This document shows, one piece after another, positions 35,321 through 45,005 of a stretch of 64,000 nt of DNA (within the stretch, counting starts at the first letter, position 1; every line of letters begins with the position of its first letter). The notes under the pieces were generated by a model. It ran no database searches. It had not been told where the DNA came from and worked only from the letters and a program-made list of their open reading frames with translations. Source of the stretch: Promethearchaeota archaeon (GTDB taxonomy: Archaea > Asgardarchaeota > Lokiarchaeia > Sigynarchaeales > SOKP01); NCBI GenBank assembly GCA_013375495.1, contig JABXKC010000018.1:10161-74160 (forward strand). The letters run 5' to 3'. Position numbers and translations under genes: made by a program.

Positions 35321-35388
35321 GTTGATATAGACATTTGATACTTTATTATAAGTAATAATATAAAGAAATTACGAGAAGGTTCTAAAAA

Positions 35389-36702
35389 TTGTCTACATTA
35401 ATGAAAATCGCTCGAGATGGTAAAATCACAAAAGAAATGGAATCAGTTGCGAAAAAAGAACAAGTTGATGTTGAATTTATCCGTAAAGGAATCGCTAAAG
35501 GACGAATTATCATACCAAAATCTAACCGACGAGATACCGAACCTATAGGTATAGGGGAAGGGTTATTAGTAAAAATCAACGCTAACATTGGTTCCAGCAA
35601 ACGAGTATGTGATATTGAAGAAGAATTAGAAAAGGCAAAAATAGCTGTAAAGTTTGGGGCAGATACAGTTATGGACCTAAGCACAGGAATAACTGAGGTA
35701 GATGTTAATAACATTCGAAAACAAATATTAAATGAGATTAAAGTTCCAATAGGAACAGTTCCGATCTACCAATCCGCATTAAGAGCGTTAGAGAATAAAG
35801 GAGCAATTATAAATTTTGATGAAGATGATCTTTTTAACGTAGTGGAAGAACAAGCTAAAGAAGGGGTTGACTTTTTTACAATTCATGTAGGGGTGACTAA
35901 AGATATTGTTAATTACTTAAAAGACCATCCTAGAACTATGGGGGTTGTTTCTCGCGGTGGAACTTTTTTGGCCGCCTGGATTCTCGAAAACGATTTAGAA
36001 AATCCGTTTAATCGTAATTACGATTATTTATTAGATATGGCTAAACAATATGATTTTACTCTTTCTCTTGGTGATGGGATGAGGCCAGGTAGTATTTTTG
36101 ATTCGACTGATTATGCACAGATTCAAGAACTTATTGAAATCTCTAAATTAGTAAAGAGGGCTTGGTCACAGAATGTGCAAGTTATGGTTGAAGGCCCTGG
36201 ACACATACCTGCAAATGAAATTGAAAGAAACATAAAAATAATGAAATCTTTATGCGATAACGCTCCTTTTTATGTATTAGGGCCATTGGTTACTGACATT
36301 GCTCCTGGATATGATCACCTTGTAAGCGCTATCGGTGGTGTGATGGCAGGCTTAGCTGGTGCAGATTATCTCTGTTACGTTACTCCTTCTGAACACTTAG
36401 CATTGCCTAATAAGGAGGAAGTAAAAAGAGGAGTAATTGCTTCAAAAATCGCAGCTCATGCAGTAAATGTAGCTAAATATGGCAGAAAAGCATCAGATTG
36501 GGACTACAAAATGGATATAGCGCGAAAAAATCTCGATTGGGAAGGGATGATAAAGCATTCAATCGATCCAGAATTATCGCGGGAGATTCATTATCGTAAT
36601 GGGATATCGGATGATGATGTGTGTAGTATGTGCGGGGAATTTTGCGCGATTAAGATTTTAAAGGATGCCCTTGACAAAAAAGCATCAAAGAAAATACTCT
36701 AA
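35389..36702 (+). CDS. thiC: Phosphomethylpyrimidine synthase ThiC
   Basis: The protein has 437 residues, the archaeal length. It uses a radical-SAM mechanism to turn AIR into HMP-phosphate. Sequence marks: NIGSSKRVCDIEEELEKAKI, the GADTVMDLSTG run, DGMRPGSI, MVEGPGHIP and the C-terminal CSMCGEFC cluster motif with three Cys for the [4Fe-4S] site (CX2CX3C here, against CX2CX4C usual in bacteria). The start is TTG, with GAGAAGG before it; ATG four codons later is an alternative. It converges on and overlaps by four bases the thiD-thiN gene. Confidence 0.95.
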   Translation: MSTLMKIARDGKITKEMESVAKKEQVDVEFIRKGIAKGRIIIPKSNRRDTEPIGIGEGLLVKINANIGSSKRVCDIEEELEKAKIAVKFGADTVMDLSTGITEVDVNNIRKQILNEIKVPIGTVPIYQSALRALENKGAIINFDEDDLFNVVEEQAKEGVDFFTIHVGVTKDIVNYLKDHPRTMGVVSRGGTFLAAWILENDLENPFNRNYDYLLDMAKQYDFTLSLGDGMRPGSIFDSTDYAQIQELIEISKLVKRAWSQNVQVMVEGPGHIPANEIERNIKIMKSLCDNAPFYVLGPLVTDIAPGYDHLVSAIGGVMAGLAGADYLCYVTPSEHLALPNKEEVKRGVIASKIAAHAVNVAKYGRKASDWDYKMDIARKNLDWEGMIKHSIDPELSREIHYRNGISDDDVCSMCGEFCAIKILKDALDKKASKKIL

Positions 36703-38102
36703 TTGAAAATCGAATTTATTATTTTTTGAAGTTTATTAACTATATTTTCTGCATTTTTGCCAAACAACCTAATCATCGGTTCTTTTCCGATTGATCCTTT
36801 ATCCCAAATTATATCTGGAATTCTCCCTATTTCTTTGATGCTCTTTTTAATTAACCATTGCATAGTAGATTCTTCCTCTACCATTATTTCTTTAGGTTGA
36901 TGTTCTCTAATTATCTCTTGAAATTCTAAATCTGTTTTTTCCTGAAGTAATTTAATCCAATCAGACTTATATTTCATGTTTAAAACAAAGTTAATAGAAT
37001 TGTCAAATTTTTTAGCTTCAAGTATTAATCGGGCGGTATGATTAGAAATACCGAATTTTATTTCGCCTGACGCTTTAGGATATTCATCTACGATTGTAAT
37101 TCTTCCTTCAATTCCTGCTATTTCTTCTTTAGAAACTGCATTAGGGAGCGATCCCGAAATGTTCATTCTTACTTCTGGTATTAACATACTAAATTTTCTA
37201 TTACTGGAAATAAAGTTATAAATCTCCTTGATTTGATTAACAACCTCGATGTGTTCCTGATCAAGCGTTAAATCTAATATCCTTCCCTCTTGGGGTAGTT
37301 TGATAAAATTAAGAAATCTATCGCCAAAAAACAGTTCTGCTTTTTCTATTGATTCTAGTAAAGTATTCCCTAGTGATAGATAAGCAGTAATGGCTGAAGA
37401 AAAAACACACCCAGTTCCGTGTACGTTTCCCTGGAGCGATAATTTTGGTTTTTTAAATATTTTAAATTTGAGATTCTCTTTACCGTTTGTTAATTTACTC
37501 ACGCAAGCAAGGTCAAATATGCTATCATGATCAGTCCCTGCACTTTTAATAACAATTGCTTTCTGAATTTCGGAGATTCTTTGATCTACGTACATTTTTT
37601 TAATGATTGTTTGCGCTACATCTTTGAGGAGTTCTAAGTCATCTAAAGTTTTGTTTTTAAGTTCTTTATTGGCGTAATAACTTGCTTCTTCTAGATTTGG
37701 AGTTAGAACAGTTACTAAAGGAAAAAGGTTTCTTTCAATTTCCAGTTCAAAACCTTCACTCGATAGTCGTTCACCAACGCTAGAAATATTAACGGGATCT
37801 AAAACAGCGATTAAATTATAAGACAGAATCGAGTGTTTTATTAAATCTAAGGATTTAATATCAGGGATCATCCCTATTTTCACATATTTGATGGGATAAG
37901 CATTTAAAATCGCATCAAGTTGCTTACCTAATTCCTCCGAAAGAGATTTAAATCCGTAGAATTCTGTGGCTGTTTGATATGTTATTGCGGTAATTGCCGA
38001 AAAGGGGTGAATTCCAATTCTGTCAAAAGTTCTGATATCTGCCTGAATTCCGGCACTAGAGGTAGGATCAGAACCCGCTATTGTTAAACAAAAAGGTTTC
38101 AT
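36699..38102 (-). CDS. thiD/thiN: ThiD-ThiN fusion: HMP-phosphate kinase with thiamine-phosphate synthase
   Basis: The protein has 467 residues. Residues 1-265 are ThiD: LTIAGSDPTSSAGIQADI start, VLDPVNISSVGERL, and the catalytic HGTGCVFSSAITAYL. Residues about 290-467 are ThiN (alpha/beta, PNAVSKEEIAGIEGR and SGEIKFGISNHTARLIL). In archaea ThiN replaces ThiE to condense HMP-PP with HET-P; the ThiC product is the substrate here. With thiC it gives the pyrimidine half and the final coupling. No ThiM-type gene is adjacent. Confidence 0.92.
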   Translation of the reverse strand: MKPFCLTIAGSDPTSSAGIQADIRTFDRIGIHPFSAITAITYQTATEFYGFKSLSEELGKQLDAILNAYPIKYVKIGMIPDIKSLDLIKHSILSYNLIAVLDPVNISSVGERLSSEGFELEIERNLFPLVTVLTPNLEEASYYANKELKNKTLDDLELLKDVAQTIIKKMYVDQRISEIQKAIVIKSAGTDHDSIFDLACVSKLTNGKENLKFKIFKKPKLSLQGNVHGTGCVFSSAITAYLSLGNTLLESIEKAELFFGDRFLNFIKLPQEGRILDLTLDQEHIEVVNQIKEIYNFISSNRKFSMLIPEVRMNISGSLPNAVSKEEIAGIEGRITIVDEYPKASGEIKFGISNHTARLILEAKKFDNSINFVLNMKYKSDWIKLLQEKTDLEFQEIIREHQPKEIMVEEESTMQWLIKKSIKEIGRIPDIIWDKGSIGKEPMIRLFGKNAENIVNKLQKIINSIFN

Positions 38103-38128
38103 AGTATAATATTAGTAAAAATAGAAGC

Positions 38129-38704
38129 TTATTTAACTCTTTCATACGCCCATTTTGCTTTATCATCTAAACCTAAAGCGTCGTATGCCTTTCCAAGGTA
38201 GAGAAAACCCTCGGGATGATCATATTTTTCTTTTACTAATTTGAATAACTGATTAATTGCCAGATCATAACGACCTCTCATGTAATTAATCTTCCCTTTA
38301 AAAAATAAAATATCGTGTTGCTTTTGGATTGAGGTACTACCGTTATTATGCAAATCTAAGCGTGATAGGGCGTACTCGAATTCTTTTTCTTTAATTAAAA
38401 TTTCGATTGATTCAAGAAATTTTAAAAAAGTTATTTTAGAAGCGACTTCCTCTATTTTTTTTAGTTCTTCTTGTTTTATTTCTTTCTCTAGAGCGACTAA
38501 TTTTTCAGTCTCTTTTTGGTTAATAAATCCTTTAAACTTGTTAATTACTTGATCTGGATACGGTTCTCTGCAAAGAGGACAATTTAGCGAATGAACTAGC
38601 CATTCTTTTAAGCAATCCGTGTGAGCGAGATGACCATTAGGGCATTCTTGGGAAGAATCCACTCCTTTAATTATACCCAAATGACAAATAATACATGTAG
38701 CCAT
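38129..38704 (-). CDS. RING-H2 finger protein with TPR tail
   Basis: The protein has 191 residues. The N-terminus is an intact RING-H2 pattern: C4-x2-C7-x13-C21-x3-H25-x2-H28-x2-C31-x10-C42-x2-C45, with the Trp in KEWL and CPLCREP typical of E3 ligases. A charged helical linker spans 55-95. Residues about 110-190 contain two or three TPR-like repeats. RING domains recruit E2 ubiquitin-conjugating enzymes; Asgard genomes are known to carry ubiquitin systems, but no ubiquitin, E1 or E2 gene is in this window. The only ubiquitin-fold genes here are the MoaD-type pair at 48 kb. Confidence 0.8.
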   Translation of the reverse strand: MATCIICHLGIIKGVDSSQECPNGHLAHTDCLKEWLVHSLNCPLCREPYPDQVINKFKGFINQKETEKLVALEKEIKQEELKKIEEVASKITFLKFLESIEILIKEKEFEYALSRLDLHNNGSTSIQKQHDILFFKGKINYMRGRYDLAINQLFKLVKEKYDHPEGFLYLGKAYDALGLDDKAKWAYERVK

Positions 38705-38807
38705 TTCAATCAGTAAACTATTTAATAAATTATAAAATAATCACTTTTAAGTATATGTTGTTTTTAATAATACAATCTAATATATTCGTATTATGTAAGA
38801 ATCGATT

Positions 38808-40373
38808 ATGTCTGTAAACAAAAAAAGGCTTTTTAACGAGCTTCTCACTAAATTTTTACTCAAGTATGAAGATGTAGATGCTCTTATTGTCTCCGATCAC
38901 GAAGGTTTTATCATAGCTGGACAAAAGAGAGCAACGGTTGATATGGAGTTAGTATCGGTATTAACCGCTCTAATAAATCCTGTTCTTGAAAGAATACGAG
39001 ATGAGTTCGCGTTTAAAAAGTTTGGGTCTGCAAGTTTTGACACAGAAGAAAATCGATTACTCTTTATTTCAATTGATGAAAACACAACACTAAGCGTAGT
39101 TTTAGATACTATGGCGTCTGTTGATAAACTTAGCCCCTACGCTTACTTTCTTGCAGAAAAAACAGCTCAAATTATTAATGTCAGCGACGAAGATACGATT
39201 CAAATAGATATTCCTAACTTTGGAACGGAGATTGATACTGTGAGAGATGAAGGTAGAATCAAACAACAGATATATCAGATGCGTTTAGATTCCGGGGGAG
39301 TATATAAATTTAAATTTATAATCGTGGGTGATAAAGCAGTAGGAAAATCATCAATTGTACGAAGATTTGTAGAAAACAAATTTTCTCTCGATTACCGCTC
39401 TACTCTCGGATTAAATGTTCTTACACATTCAATGAACTTTTACGGAAACGAAGTTAATTTTATGCTTTGGGACCTTGGAGGGCAGGATTATTTCAAACGC
39501 TTTAGAAAGACTTATTATATGGGTACCCAAGCTGCTTTCATCGTGTTCGATGTTTGCGAACGAGAAACCTTCGCAAATGTGAACGTATGGTACAAAGAAC
39601 TCGAAGATTTTCTCGATAACAAAAATATTCCCATAGTTATTGTAGGAAATAAGATTGATTTGTCCGATCAGAGAATTATTCAATACAAAGAAGGAATAGC
39701 GTTAGTTGACGACCTTTTACAACAAAATTCCGATGGAGATTTTTCTTATATTGAAACCAGCGCTTTAACGGGTGAGAATATCAGAGATGCTTTTAGCTTA
39801 ATAGCATATCATTATATAACAAAGAGTAAAGATAGAGAGGAACAAAAATTAAAAGAAAATCTAATGGTTCAGATCAATTCGATTTTAAATAAAAATCAGA
39901 AGTTAGAGATCACATTCATAACCGAAAATCCGTTTTGGAGCCCAGGATTACAAATTTTAAATGAAGTTAATAGCTTATGTGATTGTGATAAGTTATTAGA
40001 TAATAAAGAAAAAAGATTGTATCAATACTCCAATGGATTGCTAGTAAAGAATTATCTTTTTGATAGCATAGATGTTGCAGAATCTGATGGTGTTTTTGCA
40101 ATCTTTGACGCGCGAAACAGGAAACATATTGATCCTAAGTGGAAGGATGTAGTTATTAATATTATTAGTAATTTAAAAGAAAATAAGGTAATTCTAATTG
40201 GTATAAGGGTTTCTGATGACCTCGATTGGTCAGATATTATGGAAGAATTTAATGTTAATGAATATTTGGAAGAAAAAATGGTTTCTCTTTTGTTTTTTAA
40301 GATAGGTTTCGAGTATCGTTTGGAAATCTATGATGAACTCGAAGTAATGTTTAGTACCATTATTAATTCGTAG
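38808..40373 (+). CDS. Roadblock-domain/Rab-like GTPase fusion, copy 1
   Basis: The protein has 521 residues. Residues about 1-130 are a roadblock/LC7 fold (ALIVSDHEGFIIAG, then LLFISIDEN...). The GTPase (about 165-335) has P-loop GDKAVGKSS, switch-2 WDLGGQD, base motif NKID and ETSALTG. Residues 345-521 are a C-terminal alpha/beta unit (WSPGLQILNEVNSL, GVFAIFDARNRKHI). It shares the whole plan with the next gene. A roadblock subunit can be a GTPase regulator; here both are in one chain. It is likely cytosolic. Confidence 0.87.
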   Translation: MSVNKKRLFNELLTKFLLKYEDVDALIVSDHEGFIIAGQKRATVDMELVSVLTALINPVLERIRDEFAFKKFGSASFDTEENRLLFISIDENTTLSVVLDTMASVDKLSPYAYFLAEKTAQIINVSDEDTIQIDIPNFGTEIDTVRDEGRIKQQIYQMRLDSGGVYKFKFIIVGDKAVGKSSIVRRFVENKFSLDYRSTLGLNVLTHSMNFYGNEVNFMLWDLGGQDYFKRFRKTYYMGTQAAFIVFDVCERETFANVNVWYKELEDFLDNKNIPIVIVGNKIDLSDQRIIQYKEGIALVDDLLQQNSDGDFSYIETSALTGENIRDAFSLIAYHYITKSKDREEQKLKENLMVQINSILNKNQKLEITFITENPFWSPGLQILNEVNSLCDCDKLLDNKEKRLYQYSNGLLVKNYLFDSIDVAESDGVFAIFDARNRKHIDPKWKDVVINIISNLKENKVILIGIRVSDDLDWSDIMEEFNVNEYLEEKMVSLLFFKIGFEYRLEIYDELEVMFSTIINS

Positions 40374-40500
40374 AATTCATTCTTAATTTATCCTTCAAAA
40401 TCTAATATTTTCAAATGACTACTTTTAAAAATAAGTGATCTTATATGTACGATAAGAATATTTTCTTCTTGATTAAATTCAAGTTTGAAGGTGCATTCCA

Positions 40501-42063
40501 GTGGTAGTAAACAGAAAACGATTATTTAATGAGATTTTAAACAATTTTCTGGAAAGATTTTCTGAAGTAGAGGCAATTATTGTATCAGATATAGAAGGTT
40601 TGGTAATTGCTGGTGAAAAAAGAAAGGATACTGAAAGTAATATAGAAATTGTATCGGTATTAACTACTCTCATAAATCCCGTGTTAGAACGGATAAGAAA
40701 CGAGTTTGCCTTTAAGAAATTTGGAACGGCATCATTTGATACAGATGAACATCGATTACTCTTTATAACAATTGACGAAGAGAGAATTTTAAGCTTTATT
40801 TTTAATAACATGGCATCTGTAGAAAGAGTTGCGCCTTATACATACTTCTTAGCTGAAAAATCAGCTCAGATTCTTAATTCACGTGAGGATGAAACAATTC
40901 AATTGGAGATTCCTGATTTTGATTATGAAAAAGAAAGACACGAAAAACTAAAAGAATCAATTTTTCAATCAGAATTAGGTGAAAGTGCTACTTATTCCTT
41001 TAAATTTGTAATTGTAGGCAATCATGAAGTAGGAAAAACATCATTGATCCGTCAATTTGTAGAACGCAAATTTTCCCAAGATTACAGAGCAACAATAGGT
41101 CTAAACATCTTTGCCCATAATTTCGACTTTCAAGGTAACGAGCTCCTCCTCCAACTCTGGGATATTGGAGCTCAACAATATTTCAAAAGATTTCGAAGGA
41201 TATACTACAACGGAGCGGAAGCTGCATTTATTGTGTTCGATATGACTAACAGAGAATCGTTTGAGAAAGTTACGGATTGGTACAAAGAACTTATAGAACT
41301 TATTGATGAAACTGATATTCCCATTGTTCTCGTAGGGAATAAGGACGATTTAGCGGGTCAAAGAGTAGTATCTACTGCTGAAGGAGAAGCATTAGCAAAA
41401 TCTTTGTCAAAATTCGGATTATCCTATATAGAGACGAGCGCCCTAACAGGAAATAACGTTAAAGACGCCTTTGAATTAATTGCTTATCATTATATTGTTA
41501 AAAGTAAAAAAAAGGAAAAGGATCGAATCCAAGAAAGCTTAACCGAAACGATTCTTTCAACTTTAAAGGAGCTTGTTATATTGGAATTAACATTTATAAC
41601 AGAGAATTTGAATTGGAATCCCGGATTCCAAACAATAGTGAATATAGAAAAATTAGGTGAATTCTCGAAGTTAAAAGACGACTATAACGAGAAATTGTAT
41701 CCCTACAAAAATGGGTTGATAATCAGTAGCTACACATACGAAGATTTCAACCTCTCTAATTCAGATGGTGTTTTCATTATATTTGATGCTCGAGGAAAGG
41801 AACACATTGACCCAAAATGGAAAGATACTCTTATGAATATTATCAGAAAATTGAGGAAAAAACGAGCTGTTCTTATAGGACTTCGAGTTTCCGACGATAA
41901 AAACTACCCAGAACTAATGGAAGAATTTGTTATTGACAAGGATTTAGAAGAGAAAGTTGTGTCAGTTCTATTTCTCAAAATTGGTCCAGATTACAGAGAA
42001 AAAATATACGATAACATTAACCTTATGTTAGAACTCATAATTAACACGAGAAAACTAAAATAA
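40501..42063 (+). CDS. Roadblock-domain/Rab-like GTPase fusion, copy 2
   Basis: The protein has 520 residues starting at GTG and is a clear tandem paralogue of the preceding gene over its full length. The P-loop is GNHEVGKTS, switch-2 is WDIGAQQ (Gly-Gln changed to Ala-Gln), base motif NKDD and ETSALTG. Identical landmarks include NPVLERIRNEFAFKKFGTASFD and IFDARGKEHIDPKWKD. The two copies keep the domain order, so each may pair with the other or with a different roadblock protein. The altered switch-2 motif might change hydrolysis. Confidence 0.87.
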   Translation: MVVNRKRLFNEILNNFLERFSEVEAIIVSDIEGLVIAGEKRKDTESNIEIVSVLTTLINPVLERIRNEFAFKKFGTASFDTDEHRLLFITIDEERILSFIFNNMASVERVAPYTYFLAEKSAQILNSREDETIQLEIPDFDYEKERHEKLKESIFQSELGESATYSFKFVIVGNHEVGKTSLIRQFVERKFSQDYRATIGLNIFAHNFDFQGNELLLQLWDIGAQQYFKRFRRIYYNGAEAAFIVFDMTNRESFEKVTDWYKELIELIDETDIPIVLVGNKDDLAGQRVVSTAEGEALAKSLSKFGLSYIETSALTGNNVKDAFELIAYHYIVKSKKKEKDRIQESLTETILSTLKELVILELTFITENLNWNPGFQTIVNIEKLGEFSKLKDDYNEKLYPYKNGLIISSYTYEDFNLSNSDGVFIIFDARGKEHIDPKWKDTLMNIIRKLRKKRAVLIGLRVSDDKNYPELMEEFVIDKDLEEKVVSVLFLKIGPDYREKIYDNINLMLELIINTRKLK

Positions 42064-42069
42064 GCACTT

Positions 42070-43134
42070 TTAAGCTTTTAATCTACTTTTTAATTTACTA
42101 GCGATCAAATCTCCCATTTCTTTGGTTGAGAGCGTTTTAAAGCTTTCAGTTTCTATATCTACAGTTCTCCCTTCCCGCAATGCTTCTTCTACAGCAAGAT
42201 CGATTTCAGTTCCGATTTCGAGAGAATTAAAAGATTCTTCCATCATTAGTTTTACGCTTAAAATCGTACCGATAGGATTAGCGACACCCTTCCCGGCAAT
42301 ATCAGGAGCTGAACCGTGAATTGGTTCGTACATAGAAACCCTACTTGGATGAATATTGCCACTTGAAGCCATTCCTAAGCTCCCAATCAAGAACGCTGCT
42401 TCATCACTAATTATGTCACCGAACATGTTACCAGTTACTACAGTTTGAAAGTTATAAGGTGCTCGAATAAGCCATTGACAAAAGGCATCAATGTAAATGT
42501 CTTCTGTTTTTAGATCTGAGTAATTTTGACTAATTTCGTGAAATATTTTTCTCCATAACTGGCTTGGTTTTAAGATATTAGCCTTATCAACAGATGTTAC
42601 CTTACTATGACCCTTTCTTTTAGCAAACTCAAATGCATACTTTATGATTCGCTCGCACCCTTCTCTAGTGTAAAGCATTAGGTTCTCAGCAGAATCTTCT
42701 TCCAACCTACCTATATTTTTATAAAGCCCCTCTGTGTTTTCTCGTACAAATGTAATATCAATCCCTTTTCCTATAAACTCGTCTTTTAAAGGACAGATTT
42801 CGCGTAGAACTTGATATAATTTTACGGGTCGCAAGTTAATGTACAAATCTAATCCTTGCCGAATCTTCAAGATAGCACTTTCTGCTACCCCGGGTTGTAA
42901 ATCAGGTAAACCAATAGCGCCAAAAAGTAAAGCATCAGATTTTTTTATCGTTTCAAACGATTGGTCGGGAAGGTTGTTGTCATATTTTTTCCAAACCTCA
43001 CCTCCCGCTGGTGCGTCTTTGAATTCAAATTCATAGTTAGTGAACTCTGAAATGATCTTGAGAATTTTTATTCCTTCGTTCACAACTTCGGGACCGCATC
43101 CATCACCACGCGTGATTGCTATTGTTTTCTTCAT
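42070..43134 (-). CDS. Isocitrate/isopropylmalate dehydrogenase family protein
   Basis: The protein has 354 residues. It starts with ITRGDGCGPEVV, contains INLRPVKL and FVRENTEGLY (substrate-binding Arg, Glu and Tyr), the active-site Lys in VTSVDKANIL, and the metal-binding NMFGDIISDEAAFLIGSLG plus the cofactor region EPIHGSAPDIAGKGVANPIG. It reduces NAD(P) while decarboxylating a 2-hydroxyacid; 3-isopropylmalate, homoisocitrate, isocitrate and tartrate dehydrogenases all fit. No leuC/leuD neighbours are present to decide. It converges on copy 2 of the GTPase. Confidence 0.85.
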   Translation of the reverse strand: MKKTIAITRGDGCGPEVVNEGIKILKIISEFTNYEFEFKDAPAGGEVWKKYDNNLPDQSFETIKKSDALLFGAIGLPDLQPGVAESAILKIRQGLDLYINLRPVKLYQVLREICPLKDEFIGKGIDITFVRENTEGLYKNIGRLEEDSAENLMLYTREGCERIIKYAFEFAKRKGHSKVTSVDKANILKPSQLWRKIFHEISQNYSDLKTEDIYIDAFCQWLIRAPYNFQTVVTGNMFGDIISDEAAFLIGSLGMASSGNIHPSRVSMYEPIHGSAPDIAGKGVANPIGTILSVKLMMEESFNSLEIGTEIDLAVEEALREGRTVDIETESFKTLSTKEMGDLIASKLKSRLKA

Positions 43135-43240
43135 ACTTATTCCTATCTTTATTTTTAAAAATTTACTTTATATTTAGAATAGAAGATTTAAATACTATTC
43201 TTAATTCTACTTGTTTAAACTTATTTTTAAGAGGAGAATT

Positions 43241-43513
43241 ATGTCGTCACCAGCTGACAGTTTTTTCAATATATTTTTTACACTGACATTTACGGTTGTC
43301 TTCATCGGAACTTTAGTTTTAACAGTTGTCGCTCCAACAAACATTTGGCCCGGTAGTCTTCTTTATCCTAAATATAAAGTAGTATGTGTATTGGCGTGCG
43401 AACTTGTTGAAATTCCCATTAATGGTATCTGGGGTGGACTGATAAATGGTGTTACCTATGGGGTATTAGCAACTGCAGGACTTACGGCTATTCGTTTGAT
43501 CAAGAGAAAATAA
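43241..43513 (+). CDS. Small membrane protein
   Basis: From ATG 43241 (GAGGAG before it) the protein has 90 residues with two or three hydrophobic helices (about 8-30, 46-60, 64-82) and a basic end RLIKRK. I recognise no family. Confidence 0.6.
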   Translation: MSSPADSFFNIFFTLTFTVVFIGTLVLTVVAPTNIWPGSLLYPKYKVVCVLACELVEIPINGIWGGLINGVTYGVLATAGLTAIRLIKRK

Positions 43514-43701
43514 AAGAAATGAAAAAATTAAGCATTGATTAATTACTTATTTTATTTTTAGTAAGAAATTGAATATACTGACTACTCTAATATATCTTCA
43601 TAGTCTTTTATCTTCTTTGATATGTAGAATTTGAACTAATTTTTTACTTACTGCTACTAAGATTTAAATATATAGTTCTGTATGGTGAATTGGATTACAC
43701 C

Positions 43702-44163
43702 ATGGAAAAAAAACATATTGTTGGTATTTTAAGTGCTATAGGTGGGGGTGGATTAGTATATGATGCCATTCAAGTTTTAATTCGCATGAATGAATTGGCT
43801 TACAACTTATCCGTAGGTTTCGATCTGAATTTTGGAGATATCGGTTTAGAAGCTATTGTTTTTTATATCAATTTTGTAGTTACATTACTTCTTGGATTGA
43901 TTGCTGTAATATTTACTGTACTAACTTTCCTAGAACATAAATATACAAAATACCCATTATTCCTTCTAGGTGTTTTAGCCTTTGTTTGTTTCTTTATAAT
44001 TATAAGACCCGTACAAAGTTATAACATTGCTCCGAATATAAATATACTAATTTCTGCTATACACCTCTCTACAAATGGTAACACCCTTAATCCGTTTTTA
44101 TTATTATTGGGTGGAATTTTCGCAATAGCAGTTAAAGAGATAAAAAACAATTCAAATCAATAG
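43702..44163 (+). CDS. Four-helix membrane protein, unknown
   Basis: From ATG 43702 the protein has 153 residues with four helices (about 5-25, 50-80, 85-105, 125-145), the second and third close together. An in-frame TTG lies four codons upstream. No motif is recognisable. Confidence 0.55.
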   Translation: MEKKHIVGILSAIGGGGLVYDAIQVLIRMNELAYNLSVGFDLNFGDIGLEAIVFYINFVVTLLLGLIAVIFTVLTFLEHKYTKYPLFLLGVLAFVCFFIIIRPVQSYNIAPNINILISAIHLSTNGNTLNPFLLLLGGIFAIAVKEIKNNSNQ

Positions 44164-44259
44164 AATAGATAAACACGCTAATAATTATAATTCAAAAAAG
44201 AATATATTTTTTAGTTATCAAACTCAAAAGTAAGTTAACTATCAAGGAGTAGAATAAAA

Positions 44260-44832
44260 ATGGATTTAATCGTCAAACCACTAAGACCTGATTTACTCGA
44301 GGATTTTTTAAATTTTTTTGATAATATTGCGTTCTCAGACAATCCCGAATGGGGGGTTTGTTATTGCCAGTTTTATCATTTTGCTGGGAATATTGAACAC
44401 TGGAAAAAAGCAACAAAGGAACAAAATCGGAATGCCGCGAAGACTTTAATTACGGAGGAAAATATGAACGGGTTTTTAGCATTCATAGACAACGAACCTG
44501 TAGGATGGTGCAATGTCAATTCAAAAGATGTTTATGAAAAAATTCCCATTAATAGTGAATCTGAAGATAATCTAGAAGGAAGCTTAGCCTCGATAGTATG
44601 TTTTTTAATAGCTCCTGCTCAAAGAAAAAAAGGAATAGCTCGAAAACTTTTAAAACACGCTATCAAAAGGTTAAAGGAAGCTGGGTTCGATTGGATTGAG
44701 GTGTATCCGAGAAAGGGTGATTTGTCAGATGCTCATAGCTATCACGGTCCAGAATCTTTATTTGATTCTGAAGGGTTCATAGTTGTAGAAGAAGACGAGC
44801 ATTTCTTACTAATGCGTAAGCGCCTCGGTTAA
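44260..44832 (+). CDS. GNAT-family N-acetyltransferase
   Basis: The protein has 190 residues. It has the GNAT strand CFLIAPAQRKKGIARKLLKHA with the acetyl-CoA pyrophosphate loop (R-K-K-G-I-A), preceded by the WCNVN strand and followed by a helix and WIEVYP. The N-terminal half is larger than in minimal GNATs and carries NPEWGVCYCQFYHF, a Cys-containing segment seen in a GNAT subfamily of unknown substrate. It has its own promoter region. Confidence 0.8.
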   Translation: MDLIVKPLRPDLLEDFLNFFDNIAFSDNPEWGVCYCQFYHFAGNIEHWKKATKEQNRNAAKTLITEENMNGFLAFIDNEPVGWCNVNSKDVYEKIPINSESEDNLEGSLASIVCFLIAPAQRKKGIARKLLKHAIKRLKEAGFDWIEVYPRKGDLSDAHSYHGPESLFDSEGFIVVEEDEHFLLMRKRLG

Positions 44833-45005
44833 AATTAAAACAATTCCCCTTATTTTAGGAATAACTTAATTTTCATTTAATTTATTTTTAGCTCTCACAA
44901 ATAAAATTTTACTAATGAAGAGTTTATAGCGTCAAATTATATTTGTATGGGATTTGAGCGATCAAAACATTTAAATATTCTTTTTATTTTATGTAACATA
45001 GATGT

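Noticed and set aside
35158..35388. Possible TPP riboswitch before thiC
   Set aside because: No CTGAGA core and no matching second conserved part are present in the leader.
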